Positions 50,997-59,926 of a stretch of 64,000 bases of DNA are shown in pieces; position 1 is the first letter of the stretch, and each line of letters begins with the position of its first letter. A program made the position numbers and the translations under genes. A model generated the notes under the pieces. It was not told the origin of the DNA. It saw only the letters and a program-made list of their open reading frames with translations, and searched no databases. Origin of the DNA: Curvibacter sp. (GTDB lineage: Bacteria; Pseudomonadota; Gammaproteobacteria; Burkholderiales; Burkholderiaceae_C); the NCBI GenBank assembly GCA_019233055.1, contig JAFAMV010000112.1:24286-88285 (forward strand), in the 5' to 3' direction.

Positions 50997-51875
50997 TCAG
51001 CCCGGCCAGCGCAGTTGGCCGAAAAGCCCTTGCTGGTAGCTGGCAATGCTCTCCCGCATCTGTTCGAGGGTGTTCATCACGAACGGCCCCTGCTTGACCA
51101 GGGGCTCGCGCAGGGCCGGGCCGCTGAGCAGGACCCAATGGGCTGGACCGCCCTGCGCCAGCACCCGCAGGGGCAGGCCGGCTTCCGTGGCCTGACCGGG
51201 CCGGGTGATGCCGATGGCATGGCCCTCGGACAAAGGCACCCGCCGCCCGGCCACCTCCACATCGACCCGGCCGCTCACCAGGCACACCATCGCACTCCAA
51301 GCCGCAGGCAGGCTGTGCCCGAAGGCGGCGCCGGCCTCGAGAAACCCGTCGAGCAGGGTGAAGGGCTCTGGCAGTCGGGCTGTGGCCGGCTGCGCCAGGC
51401 CCTGGCTCTGGCCCAGCACCACCCGCACCCTCACGCCGGGCGCGGTGTATTCGGGAATCTCGGCGGGCTCCAGATGCACCGCACAGGGGGTCAGGTGCTT
51501 CTTGGAGGCGGGCAGGTTGACGAAGATCTGCAAGGCATGGACATGGGCCCCCGGGCCTTCGGGTTGCTCGGTGTGCACCGCCCCGCGACCGGCGACGAAC
51601 CAGTGCAGGGCGCCAGGGTGGATCGGCTGGTGGTTGCCCAGCGAGTCGTAGTTCACATGCGGCGAAGCCGAGTCCTCGAACACATAGGTCACCGCCGAGA
51701 TGCCGGCGTGCGGATGGGGCGGGAAGGTGGCGGCGGTCATGTGGAAGTGGTCGACCATGACCACCGGGTCGACCGCACCGGCAAAGAAGTCTTCCGACCA
51801 GTGAAGCGCGGTGAAGCTGTCACCGATGCGCATCGGATGGCCCGGCACTTCGTCAGATATCACCGTCTCACGCAT
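50997..51875 (-). CDS. Pirin-family protein
   Basis: A 292-residue bicupin. The pirin metal site is present: HPHAGISAVTYVFED, and H in GALHWFVAGRG with HTEQ. The C-terminal cupin is also kept. Some bacterial pirins have quercetin 2,3-dioxygenase activity and others regulate by binding partners; the function here is unknown. ATG 51875 is used. The YcaC-like hydrolase gene ends 58 bp upstream on the same strand, so both may be one unit controlled by the divergent LysR protein. Confidence 0.92.
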   Translation of the reverse strand: MRETVISDEVPGHPMRIGDSFTALHWSEDFFAGAVDPVVMVDHFHMTAATFPPHPHAGISAVTYVFEDSASPHVNYDSLGNHQPIHPGALHWFVAGRGAVHTEQPEGPGAHVHALQIFVNLPASKKHLTPCAVHLEPAEIPEYTAPGVRVRVVLGQSQGLAQPATARLPEPFTLLDGFLEAGAAFGHSLPAAWSAMVCLVSGRVDVEVAGRRVPLSEGHAIGITRPGQATEAGLPLRVLAQGGPAHWVLLSGPALREPLVKQGPFVMNTLEQMRESIASYQQGLFGQLRWPG

Positions 51876-51933
51876 GGCAGCACCTTGTTGCTTGTTGTGG
51901 CTTCCATCCGCCCGGCGACCCGGGGCCCGGGAT

Positions 51934-52698
51934 TCAGGCCTTGCCCGCATGGCCGACCTGCCAGACCAGGGTGGCAAAGGCCATGTCCAAAGCACCATAG
52001 ACCTCGCCTGCCTTGGGATCATTGTTGTCCCCCAACATCTCGACGGCCACGCTGGCATAGTCCATCACCGGGATGCCGGCGCCGGCCAGTCGCGCCAGGC
52101 CGGCCGTCCGCTTGGCCTCGTTGAAAGTGCCCGAGGCATCCAGGACCACTCGCGCGTCATACCCGGCGGCCTTGGCGGCCAGCGCGGGATAGGTGGCGCA
52201 GATCTCGAGCGACACGCCGGCCACCACCAGCTGCCTGCGTCCGGTCCTCTCGATGGCTGCGCGGACACGGGGGTCGTCCCAGGCATTGATCTTCGAGCGC
52301 ACGATGGGCGTCACCTGGGGCATGGCGGCCAACAGTTCGGGGATCACCGGACCCCACATGCCGTCAGTCATCGTGGCGGTCAGCACCACCGGCACCTCCA
52401 GCACCCGCGCGGCCTTGGCGAGCGCCACCACATTGTGTTTGAGATCGCCGACCGTGATGTCGCGAACGCCGGTGTAGAGGCCGACCTGGTGGTCGGTGAG
52501 CAGCAGCACCGTGTCCTGGCGGGACAACAGTGAAAGATAGGCGTTCGATGGAAGGGCGGACATGAGGGGGTTCTCCGTGGTGGGGGCTGAGGGACTGGCT
52601 TGCACAGCTTGGGAGGCCAGGGCGACCAGGCCTGCGGCCCAAGGCGCGACGGCGGCCGCGCCAAGCGGCCCCTGTCCGAGAAAATGACGTCGATCCAT
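51934..52698 (-). CDS. Exported YcaC-like cysteine hydrolase (isochorismatase family)
   Basis: The 254-residue protein starts MDRRHFLGQGPLGAAAVA, a likely twin-arginine signal, followed by a Gly/Ala-rich stretch and a cut near QAVQA. The mature part is a YcaC-type cysteine hydrolase: Asp in LLTDHQVGLYTG, Lys in RSKINAWDD, and Cys in VSLEICATYPAL, giving the Asp-Lys-Cys triad. YcaC itself has no settled substrate. A Tat signal on this family is uncommon and suggests a periplasmic enzyme. The gene is divergent from the LysR regulator (185 bp), its probable controller. Confidence 0.9.
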   Translation of the reverse strand: MDRRHFLGQGPLGAAAVAPWAAGLVALASQAVQASPSAPTTENPLMSALPSNAYLSLLSRQDTVLLLTDHQVGLYTGVRDITVGDLKHNVVALAKAARVLEVPVVLTATMTDGMWGPVIPELLAAMPQVTPIVRSKINAWDDPRVRAAIERTGRRQLVVAGVSLEICATYPALAAKAAGYDARVVLDASGTFNEAKRTAGLARLAGAGIPVMDYASVAVEMLGDNNDPKAGEVYGALDMAFATLVWQVGHAGKA

Positions 52699-52883
52699 GA
52701 AAGGCTCCGGGAAAGTTTGAAAAAAAGGCTGGCCGGGATTCGCGCGCTGCCGAGGGCGGCCCACAGGCCATACTGTGGGATCAAGGCCTGCGACATGGAA
52801 GGTGGCGGGGCGAAACCCAAGGTTCCATCCGCAGAACAATGGCCTGGCATTCTTGTCGGGTCGCTCCACTGCATGGATTCCAA

Positions 52884-53807
52884 ATGATTTCCAGATCGAT
52901 CAATTGGAACGACCTGTTTCTCTTTTCACAGGTCGTGAAACACCAGGGCTTCACCGCGGCCGGGGATGCCCTGGGGCTGCCCAAATCCCATGTGTCGCGG
53001 CGCATTGCGGGTCTGGAACGTCAGATGGGCGCCCGCCTGCTCGAACGCAGCGCCCGCAAACTCCGCCTCACCGATGCGGGGCAGGCCCTCCACGGGCATT
53101 GCCTGCTCATGCTCGAGGAGGCCGAGGCCGGTGTGCTCGCCGTGCAGCAACGCCAGCAACAGGTGAGTGGACAGGTGCGGCTGAGCCTGCCGGTGGCCCT
53201 GGCCGATGCCGCTTCGCGCCAGTTGCTGCCCCGCTTCATGGCGCAGCATCCTGCAGTGAACCTGTCCGTGCAGGCCACCAACCGCAGTGTGGACCTTCTG
53301 GCCGAGCACATCGATGTGGTGGTCCGTGGCTTGGGCGTCGAGGGGCATTCCAGCCCCTCCAGCATGGTGCGGTCGTGTGTCTGCACCGCCACCTGGGTCT
53401 TGGTCTGCAGCCCGGCCTATCTGGCGCAATCAGGCCCCTTGGAGCAGTTGTCCGACCTGTCCCGTGTCGACAGCCTGCTGTACGCGCCCAACAAGCCGGG
53501 TACTTCGGTCCTGAAGCTGATCGGTGCAGGCATGGATGTCGCCTCGGTCCGGGTCCGCCCCCGCTTCGAAAGCGACAATCTGCTGACGCTCAGGCAGGCG
53601 GCGGTCGCAGGGCTGGGGGTCTGTGGACTGCCGGTCTACGCCTGTGCAGATGAGCTGGCCTCAGGCCGCCTCCAGATCGTCCTGGCCCCGTGGCGTCCAC
53701 AGGCAGGTCATCTGGTGGTGATGTTCCCGAGTCGACAGGGACTGGCGCCGGCCACCCGGGCCCTGATCGAATTCCTCAAGCACGAGTTGCCGGCCCTGGT
53801 GAGCTGA
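52884..53807 (+). CDS. LysR-family transcriptional regulator
   Basis: The 307-residue protein has an N-terminal HTH (LFLFSQVVKHQGFTAAGDAL, then LPKSHVSRRIAGLERQMGA) and a substrate-binding LysR domain (VRLSLPVALADAASRQLLP). The start at ATG 52884 gives MISRSINWNDLFLF, typical of the group. It is divergent from the YcaC-like gene, the standard layout for a LysR target, with pirin probably included. Its stop codon TGA (53805-53807) coincides with the left flank of the palindrome-rich element. Confidence 0.92.
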   Translation: MISRSINWNDLFLFSQVVKHQGFTAAGDALGLPKSHVSRRIAGLERQMGARLLERSARKLRLTDAGQALHGHCLLMLEEAEAGVLAVQQRQQQVSGQVRLSLPVALADAASRQLLPRFMAQHPAVNLSVQATNRSVDLLAEHIDVVVRGLGVEGHSSPSSMVRSCVCTATWVLVCSPAYLAQSGPLEQLSDLSRVDSLLYAPNKPGTSVLKLIGAGMDVASVRVRPRFESDNLLTLRQAAVAGLGVCGLPVYACADELASGRLQIVLAPWRPQAGHLVVMFPSRQGLAPATRALIEFLKHELPALVS

Positions 53808-54077
53808 GAGCCTATTCAATGTCTCGCACGGGCCGCGTTGGAGCGCAATCGGGATGGGTGGGTGGCCCGGATGCGCCGCATGGGCTCGTGCCCATGCAAG
53901 CAGACGGGGCGCCCAATCACCCGATTTCGCTCCAACCCGAAGGGCAGTGGCCTTTTCGGGCGGTCTGCGGCGTTGCGGCACTTGTCGATAGCCGTGCTAT
54001 CGACGGCGCACCGCGCCTTGCATCCCATCCCGAAAAGACCGCTGCGCGACCCGTGGGAGACATTGAACAGGCTCTGA
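53805..54077. repeat. Palindrome-rich MITE-like element with 31-bp inverted ends and TGA flanks
   Basis: Ends at 53807-53837 and 54045-54075 are inverted repeats identical at 28 of 31 positions (AGAGCC...TTCAATGTCTC type). TGA stands on both sides (53805-53807, 54075-54077), and the left one is the LysR stop codon. Inside are nested palindromes. TTGGAGCGCAATCGGG (53838-53853) pairs with 53920-53935 at 15 of 16 positions. GCATGGGC TCGT GCCCATGC lies at 53878-53897. CTTTTCGGG (53952-53960) pairs with 54029-54037. GTCGATAGC CGT GCTATCGAC lies at 53984-54004. No transposase or protein is coded. A non-autonomous mobile element or structured repeat is the best reading. Confidence 0.82.
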
Positions 54078-54083
54078 GCCCCC

Positions 54084-57000
54084 TCAACGGTCGCTCACCA
54101 TCAGCCGGCGCCGCTCCCTGGGCCTGCTGCGCCCCGACAGCCAGTCGGCGATCTGCTCGGCCGGCATGGGGCGGGCAAAGTAGAAGCCCTGCAACTCGTC
54201 ACAGCCCAGGGATTTGAGCAGGGCACTGGCTTCGGCGCTTTCCACCCCCTCGGCCACCACCGACAGGCCCAGGTTGTGCCCCAGGGCGATGATCGCGCGG
54301 GTGATCGACAGGTCGGCCGGATCGCTGAGCAGGTCGCGCACGAAGGACTGGTCGATCTTCAGCTTGTCGATGGGAAAGCGCTTGAGGTAGGCCAGGCTCG
54401 AGTAGCCGGTGCCGAAGTCATCGATGGACAGTTGCACCCCGAGCGACTTGAGGCCCAGCAGGCGGTCGCCCGACACGGCGGCGTTGTCCATCAGTTGGGA
54501 CTCGGTGATCTCGAGTTCCAGTTGGGTCGCATCGACGCCCTGGCTGCGCAGACAGTCCTGCAGATGCCCTCGCAGGTCCGGGTCGCTGAGCTGCGCGGCC
54601 GACAGGTTCACCGACACCGAGAAGGCCGGCAGGCCGGCCCGCCGCCATTGGGCCATCTGCTCGCAGGCACGCCGGATCACCCATTGCCCGATGGGCTGGA
54701 TCAGGCCGGTCTCTTCGGCCAGCGGGATGAAGCGTGCCGGCGAGACCGCGCCCAGCTCAGGATGTTGCCAGCGCAACAAGGCTTCGAAACCCAGCACCTC
54801 CAGGGAGCTGGCACTGATGCGTGGCTGGAAGTGCAGCGACAGCTCCTGCCGGGCGAGCGCCAGGCGCAGATGCTGCTCCAGCGACTGGCGCTCGCGGGCG
54901 AGCTGGGCCAGTTGCGGCGTGAAAAAGCGGGCGGTGTCGCGGCCCGAGGATTTGGCGTCATACATCGCGGCGTCCGCCTGCCGCATCAACTCATCGAGGT
55001 CTTCGCTGTCATCCGGGAAGATCGCCACCCCGACGCTGCACGAGACCTGCAGGCAATGCCCTTCGACATCGTGGGCCTGGCGGATCTGAGGAATCAGCCT
55101 GCGCTCCACTGCCGCCCTGGCCTCATCACCGTTGCTGACGCCGCGCATGACCACAACGAACTCATCGCCACCGAGGCGGCAGACGGTGTCGCCGGCCCGC
55201 ACCGCCTGGCTCAGGCGGGTGGCGACCGAGCGCAACAATCCGTCCCCGACCGGATGGCCCAGCGAGTCATTGATGTGCTTGAAGCGGTCCAGGTCGATGA
55301 ACAACAGGGCCACACGCTGTCCGGTGATGCGCGCCTCGGCCATGGCCTCGGCCAGGCGGGCCACGCACAGGGTCCGGTTCGGCAGTTCGGTGAGTACATC
55401 GTGTTCGGCCAGGAACTGCACCCGGGCCTCGGTGCGCTTGCGGTCGGAGATGTCCACCGAGATGCCGATGTAGTGAGACACCCGGCCCTGGTGGGCTGCT
55501 TCGCGCACCGGCGAGATCATCAGCCAGGCCGGATAGGTCTCGCCCGAGCGCCTGCGCAGGCGCACCTCACCCTGCCAGGACTCGCGCTCGCCGACGGCCT
55601 CCTGCAGGCCGGCCGGCAGGGCCAGGGGCTGATCCAGCAACATGGACAACTGCTCGCCGAGCACCTCGTAGTAGTCATAGCTGGTGCTGCGGCAGAAGGC
55701 CTTGTTGACGCTGAGGATGCGCTGGCGCTCGTCCATGATGATGATGCCCTCGGACGAGGCCTCGAAGACATTGGACCAGAGTTCCAGGCGCTGCTCCATC
55801 ACCTTGAGCATGTTGATCGGTGTGAACGAGGTGAGCACCGCGTCCTGCCCCTGGAAGCGCAGGCGCCGCGCCGACAACACCGCCCAGGACGGCGTCTCGC
55901 CCCCCAACCAACGGACCTCGAATTCGTCCACCACCCCCTGATCAGCCAGGCGTTGGAAGAAACGCGCCCGCACGCCAGGCTCCAGCCCGGTCTTCCAGGG
56001 ATCAAGGCTGCAGCCCGACAGCCAGGGCTGGGCCGGCCGGTTGGCATGCAGCACCCGGTGTTCAGGCACCGAGGTCACCACCATCGCGATCGGTATCGCC
56101 TCGACCATCTCCTGCTGGGTCTGCGCCGCGCGGCTGCTGGCCGCCGTCTCCTGCTGCTGCACGCGCTCGTGGTCGAGCTGGGCCAGCATCTCGTTGAAGG
56201 CCTGGACCAGTTGCCCGATCTCGTCACGACTTTGCCAATGGGCCCGGCGGCTGTGGTCGCCGGTGCGCCGGACCTCGTCCGCGACGCGGGCCAGGTCCCG
56301 CAGCGGATTGGCGATCAGCCGCGCCACCGTGTAGACCAGGCCCAGGATGCAGCCCAGCAGCAGCAGGGCCGTGCCCAGGTGCAGCCACATGCGGGTGAAC
56401 AGGGCATCCACCCGCTGCTGCAGCAATTCGTGCAGCGTCTGCATGAGGCGCCCCCAGACCCGGTCGAGGTCGCCGAGCATGGCAGCACGCTGGGCGGTGA
56501 AGGCCCCGAGATCGCTGAGGGTGGCGCCCTCATCGCTGAGCCTGCGCACCACACGCTGCAAGGCCTCCACCCGCGCCTCCAGGGCCTGCTGGTCGGGGCG
56601 CAGCCGTTCCCGCAGCTCCGGACGCACCGCCGCCAGCAGCTGCAGGTAGTCGGAGTGCAGGCCCTGGGAGACCGCGTCGATGCGGCCGGCCTGGATCAGC
56701 AGTTCGGTGCGCCACCGCCCCTGGCGCAGGCCGGCGGGCGTCAGGCCATCGAGGTTGCGCGCCGTGTCCTGCAGCACCTCGAGCAGTTCCGGAAAGCGCA
56801 GCAGGGCCAGCGACATCGTGTAGTAGCTGTCCAGGTCCGGGTCGAGAATGAGATTGGACTGGTTGCCCACCAGGGTCATCAGTTCGCGGCCCTGGTGGGC
56901 CAGTGCCCCCAGGGCCTGGCCCAGTGGTGCCGGGCGTGCCGGGTGCAGCACCTCGTCCACCCCCTGCAGCAGGGCGGCACTCTGCTGCGCCGTGCCGAGT

Positions 57001-57362
57001 TCGGCATCATGCTGATCACGCAGGCGCTGCAGCCCGGCCCGCGCGGCCTCATCGCCACCGGCCGCCGCCGCCGGCGAGAAGGGCAGCAGCAGGAGCTGCC
57101 GCACCGCCTCGGCGTACTGGGTGCCGACGATCTCCTCGCGCGCAAAGTCGATGGCCAGGTATTTCTCGTGGATCAGAAACCCCGACACATAGATGACCGC
57201 ACTCAGGTCCAGCAGGTAGATCAGCGTGAGCTTGCGCCCGACGCTGAGACGGCCCATCCAGGCCACCACACGCTGGATCAAGCCCATGGACGCCGACGCC
57301 CCGGTCGTGGCGCGATCGGCACGCGACCCGGTGCCGGCCGGATCCGCAGGCCGATCGCTCAT
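54084..57362 (-). CDS. Membrane GGDEF-EAL protein with HAMP and two PAS domains
   Basis: A 1092-residue c-di-GMP enzyme. Order: TM1 (about 44-64), a long periplasmic helical region (about 65-325), TM2 (about 327-350), HAMP, PAS 1 (about 415-520), PAS 2 (about 525-645), GGDEF (intact RLGGDEFVVVM, motif 731-735) and EAL (EALLRW, EITES, IDDFGTGYSSLAYL, KIDQSFV, AEGVES). Both catalytic domains look complete, so it may make or break c-di-GMP depending on signal. It begins 4 bp after the alpha-E gene stop on the same strand, so it is likely co-transcribed with the ATP-grasp/alpha-E pair, which is unusual. Confidence 0.94.
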   Translation of the reverse strand: MSDRPADPAGTGSRADRATTGASASMGLIQRVVAWMGRLSVGRKLTLIYLLDLSAVIYVSGFLIHEKYLAIDFAREEIVGTQYAEAVRQLLLLPFSPAAAAGGDEAARAGLQRLRDQHDAELGTAQQSAALLQGVDEVLHPARPAPLGQALGALAHQGRELMTLVGNQSNLILDPDLDSYYTMSLALLRFPELLEVLQDTARNLDGLTPAGLRQGRWRTELLIQAGRIDAVSQGLHSDYLQLLAAVRPELRERLRPDQQALEARVEALQRVVRRLSDEGATLSDLGAFTAQRAAMLGDLDRVWGRLMQTLHELLQQRVDALFTRMWLHLGTALLLLGCILGLVYTVARLIANPLRDLARVADEVRRTGDHSRRAHWQSRDEIGQLVQAFNEMLAQLDHERVQQQETAASSRAAQTQQEMVEAIPIAMVVTSVPEHRVLHANRPAQPWLSGCSLDPWKTGLEPGVRARFFQRLADQGVVDEFEVRWLGGETPSWAVLSARRLRFQGQDAVLTSFTPINMLKVMEQRLELWSNVFEASSEGIIIMDERQRILSVNKAFCRSTSYDYYEVLGEQLSMLLDQPLALPAGLQEAVGERESWQGEVRLRRRSGETYPAWLMISPVREAAHQGRVSHYIGISVDISDRKRTEARVQFLAEHDVLTELPNRTLCVARLAEAMAEARITGQRVALLFIDLDRFKHINDSLGHPVGDGLLRSVATRLSQAVRAGDTVCRLGGDEFVVVMRGVSNGDEARAAVERRLIPQIRQAHDVEGHCLQVSCSVGVAIFPDDSEDLDELMRQADAAMYDAKSSGRDTARFFTPQLAQLARERQSLEQHLRLALARQELSLHFQPRISASSLEVLGFEALLRWQHPELGAVSPARFIPLAEETGLIQPIGQWVIRRACEQMAQWRRAGLPAFSVSVNLSAAQLSDPDLRGHLQDCLRSQGVDATQLELEITESQLMDNAAVSGDRLLGLKSLGVQLSIDDFGTGYSSLAYLKRFPIDKLKIDQSFVRDLLSDPADLSITRAIIALGHNLGLSVVAEGVESAEASALLKSLGCDELQGFYFARPMPAEQIADWLSGRSRPRERRRLMVSDR

Positions 57363-57366
57363 GGTG

Positions 57367-58329
57367 TCAGGCAGCCGTCGCGGGGATCAGGAAGTCGCGA
57401 CTGATGCGCATGCCCAGCTCATTGACCCGGTCCAGGAACTGGGTCAGGAAGGCGTGCAGCCCGGTGGCCAGGATCTCGTCGATGCGGCCGTACTGCAGGT
57501 CGGCGCGCAGCTTGCCGGCGCGGCGCAGTGTCTCGTCGGACTGGTGGTTGGCGACCATGCGCAGGTTCAGCACCACCTCGTTGAGGCTGGCATGCAGCGA
57601 GCGCGGCATGTCGGCCCGCAGGATCAGCAACTCGGCCACCCGCTCGGGCTTGATGACGTCGCGGTAGACCTTGCGGTAGATCTCGAAGGCCGACACCGAG
57701 CGCAGGATGGCGCTCCAGTGGTAGAAGTCGTACTCCTGGTCCTTCTCGCTGGCCGCACCGAAGAAGTCGCTCTGCACCGCATGGAACTTCACATCGACCA
57801 GGCGGGCGGTGTTGTCGGCGCGTTCGAGGAAGGTGCCCAGGCGCATGAAGTGCAACGCCTCGTCCATCAGCATGGTGCCCACGGTGACGCCGCGCGAGAG
57901 GTGCGAGCGGAACTTCACCCATTCGAAGAACTGGCCCGGGTCGCGCTCGAAGTCGCCCTGGCGCAGCATGCGGTTGACCTCCAGCCAGGTCTGGTTCTGG
58001 ATCTCCCAGGCCTCGGTGGTGAGCGAGCCCCGCACCGCGCGCGCATTCTCGCGGGCGGCGCGCAGGCACGACAGGATGGACGAGGGATTGTCCTCGTCCT
58101 TCACCATGAACTCCATCACCCGCTGCGGCGTCACTTCGCCATACAGGGCCTGGTAGGAGGGCAGCAGCTCGCTGATCGACAGCAGCCCCTGCCAGCCGAC
58201 CTGGGCCACCGCAGCGGACTGCGGCAGCAGCGAAGTCTGGTAGTTCACGTCCAGCATGCGGGCGGTGTTCTCCGCCCGTTCGGTGTACCTGGACATCCAG
58301 AACAAATGATCGGCAGTGCGTGACAACAT
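57367..58329 (-). CDS. Alpha-E domain protein (DUF403)
   Basis: The 320-residue all-helical protein begins MLSRTADHLFWMSRYTERAE, the diagnostic start of the alpha-E family, and keeps ARMLDVNYQTSLLP and the repeated Arg/Glu helices. Alpha-E proteins occur next to circularly permuted ATP-grasp and transglutaminase genes; comparative-genomic work has proposed that the set makes, modifies or degrades peptides. Their reaction is not established. It lies 13 bp after the ATP-grasp gene and 4 bp before the GGDEF-EAL gene. Confidence 0.93.
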   Translation of the reverse strand: MLSRTADHLFWMSRYTERAENTARMLDVNYQTSLLPQSAAVAQVGWQGLLSISELLPSYQALYGEVTPQRVMEFMVKDEDNPSSILSCLRAARENARAVRGSLTTEAWEIQNQTWLEVNRMLRQGDFERDPGQFFEWVKFRSHLSRGVTVGTMLMDEALHFMRLGTFLERADNTARLVDVKFHAVQSDFFGAASEKDQEYDFYHWSAILRSVSAFEIYRKVYRDVIKPERVAELLILRADMPRSLHASLNEVVLNLRMVANHQSDETLRRAGKLRADLQYGRIDEILATGLHAFLTQFLDRVNELGMRISRDFLIPATAA

Positions 58330-58342
58330 CAGAAATTACCCC

Positions 58343-59788
58343 TCAAACTTCGAGAATCCAGGTGTCCTTGGTGCCGCCCCCCTGCGAGGAGTTGACGACG
58401 AGGGAGCCTTCCTTGAGCGCAACCCGGGTGAGCCCGCCCGGCACCATCTGCACCGTCTTGCCCGACAGCACGAAGGGCCGCAGGTCGATGTGGCGCGGCG
58501 CGATGCCCGACTCGACGAAGGTCGGGCAGCTCGACAGGCTGAGCGTCGGCTGGGCGATGTAGCCGCCGGGGTTGGCCAGCAGCGCGGCGCGGAATTCCTC
58601 GATCTCCGCCTTGGTCGATGCTGGGCCCACCAACATGCCGTAGCCGCCGGCGCCATGCACCTCCTTGACCACCAGGTCCTTGAGGTTGTCCAGGGTGTAC
58701 TGCAGCTCGTCGGGATTGCGGCAGATGTAGGTGGGCACGTTGTTGAGGATGGGCTTTTCGCCGAGGTAGAACTCGATCATCTTCGGCACGTAGGGGTAGA
58801 TCGACTTGTCGTCGGCCACGCCCGTGCCCACCGCGTTGCAGATCGCCACATTGCCGGCCCGGTAGGCGTTCATGAGGCCGGCGCAGCCCAGGGTCGAGCC
58901 GGGCCGGAACACCTCGGGATCGAGGAAGTCGTCATCGACGCGGCGGTAGATCACGTCCACCCGCTTGAGGCCGCGCGTGGTGCGCATCCAGACGAAGTTG
59001 TCCTTGACCAGCAGGTCCTGCCCCTCCACCAGTTCCACCCCCATCTGCTGGGCCAGGAAGGCGTGCTCGAAGTAGGCGCTGTTGTACATGCCGGGCGTCA
59101 GCACCACCACCGTGGGCTCGGCCGTGGCGGGCGGTGCCGAGGCGCGCAGGGTCTCGAGCAGCAGATCGGGGTAGTGCGCCACCGGCGCCACCCGGTGCTG
59201 GCTGAACAGGTCGGGGAACAGGCGCATCATCATCTTGCGGTCTTCGAGCATGTAACTCACGCCGCTGGGCACGCGCAGGTTGTCCTCGAGCACGTAGTAC
59301 TCGCCTTCGCCCTGGGCATTCGGCGCCCGCACGATGTCGATGCCCGAGATCTGCGAATAGACGTGGTTGGGCACATCCACGCCCATCATCACGCTGCGGA
59401 ACTGGGCGTTCTGGAGGATCTGGTCGGCCGGGATCACACCGGCCCGGATGATCTCCTGGTCATGGTAGACGTCGTGGATGAAGCGGTTCAGTGCCGTCAC
59501 GCGCTGCACCAGGCCCTTTTCCATCGACTGCCATTCGTGGGCCGGGATGATGCGGGGAATCAGGTCGAAGGGAATCAGGCGCTCGGTGCCGGCGCCGTCC
59601 TCATCCTTGGCGCCGTACACCGCGAAGGTGATGCCGACGCGGCGGAAGATCATCTCGGCCTCTTCCCTGCGGGCCTTCATCACCTCATCGGGTTGACGTG
59701 CCAGCCAGCGGGCATAGGCTTCGTAGTGGGCCCGGACCGGGCTGCCCTCCATGGGCAATCGGGCGTACATCTCGTCAAATTTCAGCAT
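58343..59788 (-). CDS. Circularly permuted type 2 ATP-grasp protein
   Basis: A 481-residue protein matching the circularly permuted ATP-grasp group (DUF404/DUF407): GVSYMLEDRKMMMRLFPDLF, VVLTPGMYNSAYFEHAFLA, DVIYRRVDDDFLDPEVF and VKEVHGAGGYGMLVGP. ATP-grasp enzymes join a carboxylate to an amine or thiol; this subgroup is predicted to form amide bonds in a peptide-like product. The ATG at 59788 has AGGAGA about seven bases upstream. It is first in the row ATP-grasp, alpha-E, GGDEF-EAL. Confidence 0.94.
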   Translation of the reverse strand: MLKFDEMYARLPMEGSPVRAHYEAYARWLARQPDEVMKARREEAEMIFRRVGITFAVYGAKDEDGAGTERLIPFDLIPRIIPAHEWQSMEKGLVQRVTALNRFIHDVYHDQEIIRAGVIPADQILQNAQFRSVMMGVDVPNHVYSQISGIDIVRAPNAQGEGEYYVLEDNLRVPSGVSYMLEDRKMMMRLFPDLFSQHRVAPVAHYPDLLLETLRASAPPATAEPTVVVLTPGMYNSAYFEHAFLAQQMGVELVEGQDLLVKDNFVWMRTTRGLKRVDVIYRRVDDDFLDPEVFRPGSTLGCAGLMNAYRAGNVAICNAVGTGVADDKSIYPYVPKMIEFYLGEKPILNNVPTYICRNPDELQYTLDNLKDLVVKEVHGAGGYGMLVGPASTKAEIEEFRAALLANPGGYIAQPTLSLSSCPTFVESGIAPRHIDLRPFVLSGKTVQMVPGGLTRVALKEGSLVVNSSQGGGTKDTWILEV

Positions 59789-59926
59789 GGACCATCTCCT
59801 GACTCCAGCATAGCAAGTTCCGGGCCCATGGCCCATGAAATCGACACGCGATGCAGGACGCTTTTGACGGTCCGCCAGTGCGCTTCAACGGCCACTCTGG
59901 AACGGTTTCGAGGGCGGCATGCCCCT

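Noticed and set aside
53816..54028. 70-codon minus-strand frame inside the palindromic element
   Set aside because: The element is explained by nested inverted repeats, and the frame has no ribosome site or known motif.
54276..57404. 1042-codon plus-strand open frame
   Set aside because: It is antisense to the GGDEF-EAL gene, whose catalytic motifs are intact.
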